From NCBI GenBank assembly GCA_028709805.1, contig JAQUTL010000008.1, forward strand, positions 1-64,000: 64,000 bases of DNA, read 5' to 3'. Each line of letters opens with the position of its first letter. Position 1 is the stretch's first letter. Shown here one piece after another: positions 35,715 through 44,693 of the stretch. The stretch is from Victivallaceae bacterium. GTDB lineage: Bacteria; Verrucomicrobiota; Lentisphaeria; Victivallales; Victivallaceae. Under the pieces are notes generated by a model that was given only the letters and a program-made list of their open reading frames with translations, ran no database searches and was not told the origin of the DNA. The translations under genes were made by a program, and so were the position numbers.

Positions 35715-36008
35715 ATGGACGTTAAAAAATTTTGGATTACTCTGATCGCCGGTGTGACGGCCATGTCGCTGATCTTCGGCGGCCTGTTCTGGTACAACTA
35801 CCGGTGGTTCAACGCGCTCGACGGCGGCTGGCATGCGCATCCGCTGTTTCTGGCGGTTGGCGGTCTGATCGGGATCGCCTGGTGCGCCATGCTGTTTCTG
35901 TGGACATTTTCCGTGGTGACGGACAAAGTTTGGTCGTTCGTTTGGTCGGCGGTTGGCGGAGTCGTGCTGCTGGCGGTGATGATTGAATTGATCAAACTGG
36001 CAGAATGA
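35715..36008 (+). CDS. Small three-TM membrane protein
   Basis: Not recognised. The 97-aa protein from ATG 35715 (8 nt after AAGGAG) has hydrophobic segments at ~7-27, ~43-65 and ~72-92, with MDVKKFW at the start. An in-frame GTG at 35706 is part of the SD and is less likely. It lies 30 bp after fabH and ends before a bidirectional terminator, so it is probably cotranscribed with fabH. Confidence 0.7.
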   Translation: MDVKKFWITLIAGVTAMSLIFGGLFWYNYRWFNALDGGWHAHPLFLAVGGLIGIAWCAMLFLWTFSVVTDKVWSFVWSAVGGVVLLAVMIELIKLAE

Positions 36009-36038
36009 GCTTTTAGCGGCATTGAGACAATAAAAAAC

Positions 36039-36072
36039 GCGATCTTCCGGGTAAAGGAAGATCGCATTTTTT
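36039..36072. terminator. Bidirectional terminator between the small membrane gene and gmhB
   Basis: GCGATCTTCC and GGAAGATCGC form a perfect 10-bp stem with a 7-base loop, with TTTTTT on the plus strand and TTTTTT on the minus strand (the A-run at 36032-36037). It serves two convergent units. Confidence 0.9.
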
Positions 36073-36078
36073 CAGTTG

Positions 36079-36645
36079 TCAGCGTTTCGGAAACCGGTTA
36101 TTCCGGCGCGAAAGAAAGTCCATGACCGCCGCCAGCGGGTCTTGGGCCAGCGTCACGCCGGCGGCCTCCGGCTGGGTTTTGGCGGTCTTTCCATAGCCGG
36201 TCAGAACCAGATAGCACTCCGCCAATCCGGCGTTGCGGCCGGCGTTGATGTCGCTCATCCGGTCGCCGATAAGAAACGAGCGGCCGAGGTCAATATCCCA
36301 TTTTTCGGCGGCGGCGAGCAGCATGCCCGGCGCCGGTTTACGGCAGTTGCACGCTCCGGTGAAATCCGGGTGATGCGGACAGTAGAAGAAATCGTCGATT
36401 CTTTCGTTGTCGGCGGCAAGCAGTTCCTGTATCCGGCGGTGGACCCGCCCGACGTCGGATTCGGGAAAAAGCGACTTGGCCACTCCGGCCTGATTGGTCA
36501 CCACCACCGCCAGAAATCCGGCTTCGTGAAGCCGCCGCAGCGCCTCGGCCGTTCCCGGAATAAGAACGGTTTCCTCCGGAGTGTGAAGATAGTTCACCTC
36601 TTCGTTGACCACCCCGTCGCGGTCGAGAAAACAAGCCTGCAGCAC
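36079..36645 (-). CDS. gmhB: D-glycero-beta-D-manno-heptose 1,7-bisphosphate 7-phosphatase
   Basis: GmhB removes the 7-phosphate in ADP-heptose synthesis for LPS inner core. The 188-aa HAD phosphatase has FLDRDGVVN (Asp8, Asp10), VVVTNQAGVA, the zinc loop with CPHHPDFTGACNCRKP, and LIGDRMSDINAG. The zinc-binding Cys/His set separates it from histidinol phosphatase. It implies a heptose-containing LPS. It is the last gene of the long minus-strand run, 3 bp after the prenyl synthase. Confidence 0.93.
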   Translation of the reverse strand: MLQACFLDRDGVVNEEVNYLHTPEETVLIPGTAEALRRLHEAGFLAVVVTNQAGVAKSLFPESDVGRVHRRIQELLAADNERIDDFFYCPHHPDFTGACNCRKPAPGMLLAAAEKWDIDLGRSFLIGDRMSDINAGRNAGLAECYLVLTGYGKTAKTQPEAAGVTLAQDPLAAVMDFLSRRNNRFPKR

Positions 36646-36648
36646 CGG

Positions 36649-37710
36649 TTACACCTCTCTTTCGAGCAAATAGTCCAGCAGTTCGCCCAGCGAGCGGCGG
36701 TAGGGGCTTTCCGGAAGTTTTTCCAGCGCCGCTCTGGCGGCCGCGGTACGTTCGGCGGCGCGGGCGGCTGCCTTTTCCAGCGCACCGCTTTCCCGGTAGA
36801 TGGTGCGGACTTTTTCCATATCCTCCGCAGTGCAGTCGGGGCGGCCGAAAAACGAAAGCAGTTCTTTTTTACCGCCTTCGCCCAGACTTTCCAGCGCGTA
36901 CAGCAGGAGCATCGTCACTTTGCGCTCGGCGATGTCCGATCCGATCGGCTTGCCGAATTTGCCGTGTGCGCCGAATATTCCGAGATAGTCGTCGCGCATC
37001 TGAAACGCGACCGCGGCGTTCATCGCCATTTCCGCGAGCGGAATTATCTGTGGATGGTCGTTGGTGGTGGAATCCAGTGCGATCATCGCACCGGTTTCAA
37101 CGCAGAACTGGAACAGAACGCCGGTCTTTTTTTCAAACATGCGCTCAACATCGTCCGGTCGCAGCCGGTCGATGTCTATATAGCTCATCGCCACGTCCAG
37201 CGCCTCGCCGGAGACCAGTTCGCGGTTGGCGAAACTCTGCATTCTCGCCGCAATGGCGAGCAGCACCTCCGCCCTGACGCCGGGAGCCTTAAGCAGCAGT
37301 GAATTGGCCCACGCCTGCTGGAGGTCGCCGCAGAGTATGGCGAAGTCGCGTCCGAAGCGGATTTGAGCATCGTCAGTCAACCGCATCTCCCGTCCGGCGA
37401 CGGACTGAAGTTGTTTGTGACTTGTGGGGGCGCCGCGGCGGAAATCGTCGTCGTCGATTATGTCGTCATGCACCAGCGTCCAGTTGTGAAAGACCTCGCA
37501 GGCGACGGCCGGATACAGCGCCCGGCTTTCGCCGCCGCCGAGTGCTCCGCAGCTCCAGACGGTCAACGCCGGACGCAGTCGTTTGCCGCCGCGTCGCGGA
37601 TAATCAACCACTGCCTCGCGCAGAAACTGCGGAACTATGGCCGCGGGGAAGTCGTCGTGTTCAAGCACCCGGTCGACTTCGGCCGCTACCCTTTTCAGTT
37701 CGTCCAGCAT
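36649..37710 (-). CDS. Polyprenyl (trans-isoprenyl) diphosphate synthase
   Basis: This enzyme chain-extends isoprenyl diphosphates, probably to a quinone or undecaprenyl-type precursor; product length is not certain. The 353-aa all-helical protein has GGKRLRPAL, the first Asp-rich motif in LVHDDIIDDDD, GDLQQAWA, and the second Asp-rich motif in FQMRDDYLGIFG. The ATG at 37710 starts 1 nt after the ilvD stop; longer in-frame starts are inside ilvD. The residues before the first DDxxD (FHNWTLV) argue for a medium-chain product but not firmly. Confidence 0.88.
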   Translation of the reverse strand: MLDELKRVAAEVDRVLEHDDFPAAIVPQFLREAVVDYPRRGGKRLRPALTVWSCGALGGGESRALYPAVACEVFHNWTLVHDDIIDDDDFRRGAPTSHKQLQSVAGREMRLTDDAQIRFGRDFAILCGDLQQAWANSLLLKAPGVRAEVLLAIAARMQSFANRELVSGEALDVAMSYIDIDRLRPDDVERMFEKKTGVLFQFCVETGAMIALDSTTNDHPQIIPLAEMAMNAAVAFQMRDDYLGIFGAHGKFGKPIGSDIAERKVTMLLLYALESLGEGGKKELLSFFGRPDCTAEDMEKVRTIYRESGALEKAAARAAERTAAARAALEKLPESPYRRSLGELLDYLLEREV

Positions 37711-37711
37711 G

Positions 37712-39382
37712 TTAACGGAGGACTCCGCCTTTGTCGGCGCTTTGCGCCTGGCGGCTGTATCTGGCCAGATACCCGGTCTTGAAACGGGGTTCCGGCGCCT
37801 TCCAGCTGCGGCGGCGCTCGGCGAGCGTGGCGTCGTCAACTTCAAGTTCCATGGTGCGGTTGGGAATGTCGATGGCGATCATGTCGCCGTTTTCCACCAG
37901 CGCGATGACGCCGCCGGCCGCCGCTTCCGGGCTGACGTGGCCGATGCAGGCGCCGTGGGTGCCGCCGGAGAACCGTCCGTCGGTGATCAGCGCCACCGAG
38001 TCGCCGAGACCGCGCCCCATGATGTAGCTGGTGGGCGCCAGCATTTCCTGCATGCCCGGCCCGCCCTTCGGCCCCTCATAACGGACGACCACGACGTCTC
38101 CGGCCTTGACTTTGCCGTCAAGAATGCCGCGACCGGCCTCTTCCTCGCTTTCAAAAACCACCGCCGGTCCGCGGTGAACCAGCATCTTCGGATCGACGCC
38201 GGCCACTTTGACCACTCCGCCGTCTTCCGCCAGATTGCCGAACAGAATGGCCAGCCCGCCGGAGACGCTGTACGGATTGTCAAGTGTACGCACCACCTCA
38301 CCGTCGGGCGCGACGGCGTCGGCAAACTCTTCGCCGAGGGTGCGTCCGGAGACGTCCGGCGCCGACGCGTCGATCATTCCGGGCAGTTTGGCGATCTCCT
38401 TGAGAATGGTCATGATGCCGCCGGCCTGCGCCAGGTCGCCGATATGATATTTGTAGGACGGCGCGAGTTTGCAGATGTTCGGCGTGCTGCGGCTTATCTC
38501 GTCAAGTTTGTGCAGATCAAGCTGAACTCCGGCTTCGTTGGCCACCGCCAGCGTGTGCAGAACGGTGTTCGAGCTGCCGCCCATCGCCATGTCAAGCGTG
38601 AGCGCATTGTGGAAGCTGGCGACGGTGGCAAAATCGCGCGCGGTTTTCGCCTGCGGATCGCCGGCCATCTCCACGATTCTCCGGGCGGCGCGCTTCCAGA
38701 ACTCCACCCGCTCCGGACTCTCAGCCAGGATTGTGCCGTTGCCGGGCAGGGCGATGCCGAGCGCTTCGCAGAGGCAGTTCATGCTGTTGGCGGTGAACAT
38801 TCCGGAGCAGGAGCCGGCGCCGGGACACGCTTCGCATTCAAGCGTGTGCAGTTCGTCGGCGGATATTTTGCCGATCCGGTTTTCGGCCACGCCTTCAAAG
38901 ACGGTGATCAGGTCGGTATCCTTGCCGTGCCACGGTTTTCCGGCCGCCATCGGCCCGCCGGAGGCGAAAATGGTGGGAATGTTGAGGCGCATGGCGCCCA
39001 TCAGCATGCCGGGAACGATTTTGTCACAGTTCGGTATGCAGATCATGGCGTCGAACGGATGGGCCATGCCCATGGTCTCCACGCAGTCGGCGATGAGCTC
39101 GCGGCTGGGGAGTGAGTATTTCATTCCGCGGTGACCCATGGCGATGCCGTCGCACACGGCGATGGTGTTGAATTCATACGGAACGCCGCCGGCTTCGCGG
39201 ATCGCCGCGCAGACAAGGTCGCCCACTTTACGGAGGTGGCAGTGGCCGGGGGGAATGTTGGTATAGGAGTTGCAGACGCCGATAAACGGCTTTTTGAAGT
39301 CTTCGTCGGTCAGTCCGGTGGCACGCATCAAAGAACGGTGCGGAGCGCGTTCGGCTCCGGTTTTCATTGCGTCGCTGCGCAT
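37712..39382 (-). CDS. ilvD: Dihydroxy-acid dehydratase
   Basis: IlvD dehydrates dihydroxy-isovalerate and -methylvalerate in branched-chain amino acid synthesis. The 556-aa protein has the Fe-S Cys residues in IGVCNSYTNIPPGH, CIPNCDKIVPGML and CPGAGSCSGMFTANSMNC, and IAMGHRGMKYSLPSRE near the N-terminus. ITDGRFSGGTHGACIGHVSP lies near the C-terminus. It is the only ilv gene here. It stands between pilT and the prenyl synthase, 27 bp after pilT. Confidence 0.97.
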   Translation of the reverse strand: MRSDAMKTGAERAPHRSLMRATGLTDEDFKKPFIGVCNSYTNIPPGHCHLRKVGDLVCAAIREAGGVPYEFNTIAVCDGIAMGHRGMKYSLPSRELIADCVETMGMAHPFDAMICIPNCDKIVPGMLMGAMRLNIPTIFASGGPMAAGKPWHGKDTDLITVFEGVAENRIGKISADELHTLECEACPGAGSCSGMFTANSMNCLCEALGIALPGNGTILAESPERVEFWKRAARRIVEMAGDPQAKTARDFATVASFHNALTLDMAMGGSSNTVLHTLAVANEAGVQLDLHKLDEISRSTPNICKLAPSYKYHIGDLAQAGGIMTILKEIAKLPGMIDASAPDVSGRTLGEEFADAVAPDGEVVRTLDNPYSVSGGLAILFGNLAEDGGVVKVAGVDPKMLVHRGPAVVFESEEEAGRGILDGKVKAGDVVVVRYEGPKGGPGMQEMLAPTSYIMGRGLGDSVALITDGRFSGGTHGACIGHVSPEAAAGGVIALVENGDMIAIDIPNRTMELEVDDATLAERRRSWKAPEPRFKTGYLARYSRQAQSADKGGVLR

Positions 39383-39409
39383 GGTTGGTATCGCTCGCTT
39401 TCTATGGGG

Positions 39410-40513
39410 TTAGCCGATGATCTGGTTGTCGCCGGCGGAAAGGAAGATGCCTTCGAAGTTCATCTTCAGCTGTTCCGGGTTGTCGCTGGCCTTGATGGCG
39501 TCCTCTTCGGTGATGGTGCCGTTTTCGACCAGGTCATAGAGGCACTGGTTGAAGGTCATCATGCCGTCGCCGCGACCGGCGGAAACGGCGGCGGCCAGTT
39601 TGTCGAGCCGGTTTTCCTGAAGCAGTTTGTTGACCATCGGGGTGTTGATCATGACTTCGCAGATCGGGGAGCGCCCTTTGCCGTCTGCCCGGATGCAGAG
39701 GCGCTGGCTGATGACGGCGCAGAGGTTGTTGGCCAGCGACTCGCGGATCGGGTCCTGCTCATTTTTCTCGAAAAAGTCCAGAATGCGGTTGACTGTCTGG
39801 GTGGCGTTCGAGGCGTGCAGAGTGGTCAGCACCAGGTGGCCGGTGTCGGCGGCTTTGAGCGCGGCCTCGAAGCTGACGCGGTCGCGCATTTCACCGACCA
39901 TGATGACATCCGGGTCCTGCCGCAGCGCATGAGTCAGCGCGCTGTCGAAGCTGATGGTGTCGATGCCGACTTCGCGCTGTTCAAAATAACTCTTGATGTC
40001 GGCGAACTCGTATTCGATCGGGTCTTCGATGGTGATGATATGGTCGGCCCGCGTTTCGTTGATGTACTCAAGCATGGCGGCCAGCGTGGTGGACTTGCCG
40101 CTGCCGGTGGTTCCGGTGAGAATGATGATGCCGCGCGACTCTTCGCATATCTTCTGGAGCACCGGCGGCAGACCGAGCTGGGAGAAGTTGCGGATCTCGT
40201 TCTTCACATAGCGGAGCGTGATCGCGGTGTTGGTGCGCTGACGGTGAATGTTGACGCGGAACCGGCCGATGCCGGATTCACGGTGCGACAAGTCGAGGTC
40301 GCCGTTGTTTTCAAGAAAATCCTTCTGTTTCTGCGAGGCGACCTGATCGATGAATTTATCGATTATCTCGGTGGTGGCGAGAAAGTCGCTGTACATCATC
40401 GTGCCGTTCACCCGGACTGCGGCGTTGCAGTTTTCCTTGATGTGAATGTCCGACGCTCCGGCGCCGACCGCCATTTCCAGCACGTCGTGAATAGAAGTCT
40501 TTGATTCGCTCAT
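39410..40513 (-). CDS. pilT: Type IV pilus retraction-type ATPase (PilT/PilU family)
   Basis: PilT-like ATPases depolymerise type IV pili and drive twitching or DNA uptake. The 367-aa protein has the N-terminal PAS-like domain, Walker A GTTGSGKSTT, Asp box TIEDPIEYEF, HALRQDPDVIMVGEMRD and TLHASNATQTVNRI. The C-terminal stretch (MMTFNQCLYDLVENGTITEE) is closer to PilU than to PilT, whose AIRNLIRE motif is not seen. No other pilus gene is in the window. DprA in the same run would fit competence, but this is speculative. Confidence 0.9.
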   Translation of the reverse strand: MSESKTSIHDVLEMAVGAGASDIHIKENCNAAVRVNGTMMYSDFLATTEIIDKFIDQVASQKQKDFLENNGDLDLSHRESGIGRFRVNIHRQRTNTAITLRYVKNEIRNFSQLGLPPVLQKICEESRGIIILTGTTGSGKSTTLAAMLEYINETRADHIITIEDPIEYEFADIKSYFEQREVGIDTISFDSALTHALRQDPDVIMVGEMRDRVSFEAALKAADTGHLVLTTLHASNATQTVNRILDFFEKNEQDPIRESLANNLCAVISQRLCIRADGKGRSPICEVMINTPMVNKLLQENRLDKLAAAVSAGRGDGMMTFNQCLYDLVENGTITEEDAIKASDNPEQLKMNFEGIFLSAGDNQIIG

Positions 40514-40549
40514 TATGTGTCAATCTCCTTGTGTTTTGATGTTCGGTTG

Positions 40550-41269
40550 TCAGAGAGTGTAGGCGTCCATCAGGTCGCGCATTTCGCGCACCGCTTTGTC
40601 CAGACCGACGAACAGCGCTTTTGAAATGATCGAAAACCCGATATTGAGTTCATTCAAATGCGGAATTTTGAAAACCCCCGCGATGTTCTCGTAGTCGATG
40701 CCGTGGCCGGCGTTGACCTTGAGGCCGAGTGAGGCGGCGAGTTCGGCGCCGTCGATCAGCCGGTCGAGTTCGCGGACCTGATCCGCTCCGCGCGCGTTGG
40801 CGTAGCTTCCGGTGTGCAGTTCAACCATGTCGGCGCCCACTTCGGCGGCCAGGGCGATCTGCCGTTCCTCCGGGTCGATAAACAGGCTTACCGCAATCTT
40901 TTTCGCCTGCAGCGCCGCCACCGCCTTGGAGACTTTTGACAGGTTTTCCGCCACGTTCAGTCCGCCTTCGGTGGTCAGTTCCTGCCGTTTTTCCGGCACC
41001 AGACAGCAACTGTTCGGCACCAGTCCGGTTGCGATCTGAACCATTTCGTCGGTGACCGCCATCTCCATGTTGAGGTGTCTGACCGCGCCGTGGATCGCCA
41101 CCAGGTCAACATCGTTAATATGGCGGCGGTCTTCGCGCAGATGGGTGGTGATTCCCCATGCTCCGGCCGCTTCGCAGACCAGCGCGGCTTTCACCACGTC
41201 CGGAAATTTTTCGCCGCGCGCCTGCCGCAGCGTGGCGACATGGTCGACATTTACTCCGAGTTTCAGCAT
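40550..41269 (-). CDS. pdxJ: Pyridoxine 5'-phosphate synthase
   Basis: PdxJ condenses aminoacetone phosphate and DXP to pyridoxine 5'-phosphate. The 239-aa TIM-barrel protein has GVNVDHVATLRQARG, ITTHLREDRRHI, EMAVTDEM, CLVPEKRQELTTEGGLN, VGADMVELHTG, and LKVNAGHGIDYENI. It is the normal length. It lies 15 bp after a hypothetical gene within the vitamin-rich minus-strand run. Confidence 0.96.
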   Translation of the reverse strand: MLKLGVNVDHVATLRQARGEKFPDVVKAALVCEAAGAWGITTHLREDRRHINDVDLVAIHGAVRHLNMEMAVTDEMVQIATGLVPNSCCLVPEKRQELTTEGGLNVAENLSKVSKAVAALQAKKIAVSLFIDPEERQIALAAEVGADMVELHTGSYANARGADQVRELDRLIDGAELAASLGLKVNAGHGIDYENIAGVFKIPHLNELNIGFSIISKALFVGLDKAVREMRDLMDAYTL

Positions 41270-41284
41270 ATTTGCAGTTCCTCC

Positions 41285-42091
41285 TTAAAGCTGGATTTTC
41301 AGTGATTCAAACATATCGTGATACAGTTCGAGTTCGCGCGGCAGCGTGTCGCTTTGCGAATAAACTGGAGACAACATCAATTCCGGCGGCGCCGTCAGCC
41401 GTTCGCCGCATGGCGCAAACAGTTCCGCCAGCTTAAGCAGCGCGGCGACGCCGAGCGCGTTGCCAAGCTCAGGTTCGTAGATCACCCGGATCATCGCCGT
41501 GTTATATTTCAGATTGTCGAAGATGGCTTTCAGCGTGTCGTCCAGCCGGATTTCGTGAATGTGGAGTTCCAGCGTGACGGCAAGATGCGGCAGCTGCCAG
41601 TCGCGCAACGCCCGCACCGCCGACGCGTAATCGAAGTTGTCGGCTCCGGTGTGCGGAATCCGCAGCGGCATGGTGAGCGTCATTGCGCCGTCGTGATGCG
41701 GAGCGTAGAGTATGCGCAGCAGACGGCCGAGCCGGGCGTGATAGTTGCGGTCGACCGCCGCCCGTTCAAGGTCGAAATCGGCGCCCGCCGTCGCGCAGCC
41801 GAACGAGCGCGCCAGCATGGAGCGTTTATAAAACTGTTCAAGAAAATCGTCCAGCAGTGCGCCTTCAAAGTCGGCGGCCTGCCGGGTCAGCGGCGCGTCC
41901 AGCAGACGGCTGAACGCCAGAAATGCCGGTTTTTCGCCTGAGAGCGCCGTTGTCAGTTCCAGTCGGCCGAGCAGTGAACCGGGAAATTCCAGCCGGTCAA
42001 AGCCGCGCAGTTTTTCCAAATCCAGCGGCGCCTCGGCCGCCGGCGGCCGCCGGTTGGCCAGACTCACGCCGCATCCGGAGAATCCTTTCAT
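41285..42091 (-). CDS. Conserved-looking protein of unknown function
   Basis: I do not recognise this family. The 268-aa soluble protein has alternating strands and helices, a His-rich stretch (YAPHHDGAM, LRIPHTGAD, LELHIHEIRLDD) and a C-terminal helix pair. The His/Asp pattern and TIM-like rhythm hint at a metal-dependent or sugar-phosphate enzyme, with no decisive motif. Its start overlaps the ribE stop by 4 nt and it ends 15 bp before pdxJ. Coupling to riboflavin and B6 genes suggests a cofactor-related or housekeeping role. Confidence 0.7.
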   Translation of the reverse strand: MKGFSGCGVSLANRRPPAAEAPLDLEKLRGFDRLEFPGSLLGRLELTTALSGEKPAFLAFSRLLDAPLTRQAADFEGALLDDFLEQFYKRSMLARSFGCATAGADFDLERAAVDRNYHARLGRLLRILYAPHHDGAMTLTMPLRIPHTGADNFDYASAVRALRDWQLPHLAVTLELHIHEIRLDDTLKAIFDNLKYNTAMIRVIYEPELGNALGVAALLKLAELFAPCGERLTAPPELMLSPVYSQSDTLPRELELYHDMFESLKIQL

Positions 42092-42732
42092 TCGAGAAAT
42101 CCCTCCTCGCGCAGTTTTTCCATGGTCAACGCCCCCTTAGACTTCGGTTTCGACGCCGCGGGGTTGCCGCGGACATATTTCGCCAGCACATCGCTTTCCA
42201 GATTCAGCGGTTCGCCAATTTTTCTTGAACCGATCGCGGTCTCCGTCAGTGTGGTGGGGATGAGCGCCACGGTGAACCATGCGTCAGCGGCGTCGATCAC
42301 TGTAAGCGAGATGCCGTCCACCGCCACCGATCCCTTTGACACCACCTCCGGCGCGATTGTTTCGGGAAGTTCGATTTTCAACAGATAATCCCCGTCCGGC
42401 AGACGCTTTTTTTCGATCAGCCGGCCGGTTGCGTCCACATGTCCGGAAACAATATGGCCGCCGAACCGTTCGCCGTTGCGCATTGCCCGCTCCAGATTCA
42501 GAAGGCTGCCGGCGGCAAGTTTGCCCAGATTGGTCCGTTTCAGCGTTTCCTTCAGCACATGAAACACCATTTCCCCGTCGGCGGTCCATGTTTCCAGCGT
42601 AAGACAGGCGCCGTTGACCGCCACGCTTTCGCCGGCCTCCGGCGCGTCGAACGGCGGAGCGGTCTTCAGCGAAAGCCGGCCGCCGCCGCATCCGGTCAAT
42701 ATTCCGGTTTGCTGTATAAGTCCGGTAAACAT
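42088..42732 (-). CDS. ribE: Riboflavin synthase, alpha chain
   Basis: RibE dismutates two 6,7-dimethyl-8-ribityllumazines to riboflavin. The 214-aa protein shows the two-barrel repeat: MFTGLIQQTGIL and a second copy starting near residue 97 (HIVSGHVDATGRL), VAVNGACLTLE and VAVDGISLTVID. The C-terminal ~20 residues are a Lys/Ser-rich tail. It is 1 nt from ribD. Confidence 0.95.
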   Translation of the reverse strand: MFTGLIQQTGILTGCGGGRLSLKTAPPFDAPEAGESVAVNGACLTLETWTADGEMVFHVLKETLKRTNLGKLAAGSLLNLERAMRNGERFGGHIVSGHVDATGRLIEKKRLPDGDYLLKIELPETIAPEVVSKGSVAVDGISLTVIDAADAWFTVALIPTTLTETAIGSRKIGEPLNLESDVLAKYVRGNPAASKPKSKGALTMEKLREEGFLE

Positions 42733-42733
42733 T

Positions 42734-43759
42734 TTATTTTTTCACCACATCGGCGGTGACTATGAGGTCGCCGCCGCGATTTTCACTGCGCATGTTGACC
42801 AGTTCGGTTACTTCCGACAGCGGCCGGTTCTCGCCGCCGGTCACCGGAATCGAGTTCCGTCCGCAGAGAAATTTCGGCGCGATATGAAACTCCACCGCGT
42901 CCACCATATTCCATTCGAGCGCCGCGCCGGCAAGTTCGCCGCCGCCCTCGATCAGAAGCGAAGTTACCTCTTCACTGCCGATTCTGTTCAGAAAAGCGTC
43001 AAATTCCGCCGCGCCGGAAAAGCAGACTTTTTCAATCGCCGGATCGTCCGGAAAAAAGCCCCGGATTTCCTCTTCGCTCATTTTCTCGGCGGCGATGAAT
43101 TTCCTGAGCTTTTTCGGCCAATACTCCGGTTCGCGCACGGTGAGCCGCGGATGGTCGGCGCGCAGGGTTTTCCCGGTGACCATGATCGCGTCCGCCCAGC
43201 AGCGCAATTCCTGAACCCGCCGTCTGGCCACCGTTCCGGTGATCCATTTGCTGTCACCGGTGGAGTCGGCGATTTTGCCGTCTAGCGTCATCGCCATCTT
43301 GAGCAGGACGAACGGCTTCTTTTCAACTATCCACTTGAAGAACGCCCGGTTGAGCGCTATGCATTCGTTTTCCAGCACTCCGCAGCGCACATTGATTCCG
43401 GCGGCTTCAAGCTGGCGGATGCCTTTCCCGGCATGCAGCGGATTCGGATCAACCGACCCGATCACCACTTCAGCCACCTTGGCCTCGATCAACGCTTCCG
43501 TGCAGGGCGGCGTTCGGCCGGTGGTGCTGCATGGTTCCAGATTGACGTAGACGGTGCATCCGGCGGCTTCATCCCCGATGCGGCGCAGCAGTTCGCGTTC
43601 GGCGTGCGGTCCGCCGGCCCGGTGATGAAACGCCCGTCCGACGACCTTGCCGTTTTTGACCGCCACCGCGCCGACCATCGGATTCGGAGTGGTCAGCCCC
43701 CAGGCCTTCATCGCCTCCTGGAGTGCCAGAGCCATATATTTTTCGTCAGGAAGTCCCAT
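42734..43759 (-). CDS. ribD: Riboflavin biosynthesis deaminase/reductase
   Basis: RibD deaminates then reduces the ring-opened GTP product. The 341-aa protein has the cytidine deaminase-like zinc site (HAERELLRR and LEPCSTTGRTPPC) in the N-terminal half, MAMTLDGKIADSTGDSKWI at the junction and a dihydrofolate-reductase-like domain (LRADHPRLTVR, LLIEGGGELA). The ATG at 43759 is preferred to an in-frame ATG at 43801, which overlaps ftsY by 38 nt and adds residues not found in the family. Confidence 0.94.
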   Translation of the reverse strand: MGLPDEKYMALALQEAMKAWGLTTPNPMVGAVAVKNGKVVGRAFHHRAGGPHAERELLRRIGDEAAGCTVYVNLEPCSTTGRTPPCTEALIEAKVAEVVIGSVDPNPLHAGKGIRQLEAAGINVRCGVLENECIALNRAFFKWIVEKKPFVLLKMAMTLDGKIADSTGDSKWITGTVARRRVQELRCWADAIMVTGKTLRADHPRLTVREPEYWPKKLRKFIAAEKMSEEEIRGFFPDDPAIEKVCFSGAAEFDAFLNRIGSEEVTSLLIEGGGELAGAALEWNMVDAVEFHIAPKFLCGRNSIPVTGGENRPLSEVTELVNMRSENRGGDLIVTADVVKK

Positions 43760-43763
43760 TTCG

Positions 43764-44693
43764 TCAGTTTTTCTCCCCGGTTGAAAACAGCGCGTCGGCA
43801 TAAAGTGCGGGATTGAATTCCTGGAGGTCGTCCGGCTGTTCGCCCATTCCAGCGAAGAAAACGGGCAGATTGTATTCGTTGTTCAGCGCCACGGCCATGC
43901 CGCCTTTGCCGGAGCCGTCGAGTTTGGTCAGGACAATGCCGGTGACGGCGGCCACCTCGCTGAATTCGCGGGCCTGACTCAGGGCGTTGCCGCCGCAGGA
44001 GGCGTCAATGGTGAGCCAGACCTCGTGCGGTGCGCCGGGACAGGCTTTGTCGATTGCGCGGTGTATTTTTGCAAGTTCGTCCATCAGACTTTTTTTGGTC
44101 TGCTGCCGTCCGGCGGTATCGATCATCAGCACATCGGCGCCGCGGCTGCGCGCCGCGGTGGCGGCGTCGAAGGCGACGGCGGCCGGATCGGCGCCGTGTT
44201 TCGCGGAAATTACCGCCGCGCCGGTTCGTTCACCCCAAAGTTCGAGCTGTTCAACCGCCGCGGCGCGGAAAGTGTCGCCGGCGGCCAGCATCACTTTGCG
44301 CTTCTCGCCGGCGAACCGCGCGGCGAGCTTGCCGATGGTGGTGGTTTTTCCGGAACCGTTGACGCCGACAAAGAGTATCACGGTCGGCCCCGGATTCTGA
44401 AAATTAATCGGCCGCATGTTTTTTTCCAGCATCGACTTGACCAGTGTGCCGGCCACTTCAAAAATATCGGCCGAAGTGGCGATCTTTCCTCTGGAATACT
44501 GGTCGCGCACCTCTTTCACGATTGCGGTCGAGGCGTTAACGCCGAAGTCGGCGAGGATCAGGCAGGACTCAAGGTCTTCAAACGTCTCGTCGGTCCACGC
44601 GGTCACTCCGGTGAACAGACCGGCCACCGAGCGTGAGACCCGGGTGGCGGTTTTCTCCAGCCCGCGCTTGAAAATGGAAAAGATTGAACTCAT
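43764..44693 (-). CDS. ftsY: Signal recognition particle receptor FtsY
   Basis: FtsY is the membrane-side GTPase partner of Ffh. The 309-aa protein is short because it lacks the acidic A-domain of E. coli FtsY; it has the N-domain helices and the G-domain with GVNGSGKTTTIGKLA, AGDTFRAAAVEQL, IDTAGRQQTKKSLM and TKLDGSGKGGMA. Its partner ffh is at 51.5 kb. nusB overlaps upstream (ATGA) and ribD follows 4 bp after the stop. Confidence 0.95.
   Translation of the reverse strand: MSSIFSIFKRGLEKTATRVSRSVAGLFTGVTAWTDETFEDLESCLILADFGVNASTAIVKEVRDQYSRGKIATSADIFEVAGTLVKSMLEKNMRPINFQNPGPTVILFVGVNGSGKTTTIGKLAARFAGEKRKVMLAAGDTFRAAAVEQLELWGERTGAAVISAKHGADPAAVAFDAATAARSRGADVLMIDTAGRQQTKKSLMDELAKIHRAIDKACPGAPHEVWLTIDASCGGNALSQAREFSEVAAVTGIVLTKLDGSGKGGMAVALNNEYNLPVFFAGMGEQPDDLQEFNPALYADALFSTGEKN

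Noticed and set aside
37637-40504. Plus-strand long frames opposite ilvD and pilT
   Set aside because: Antisense shadows; the minus strand carries all IlvD and PilT motifs.
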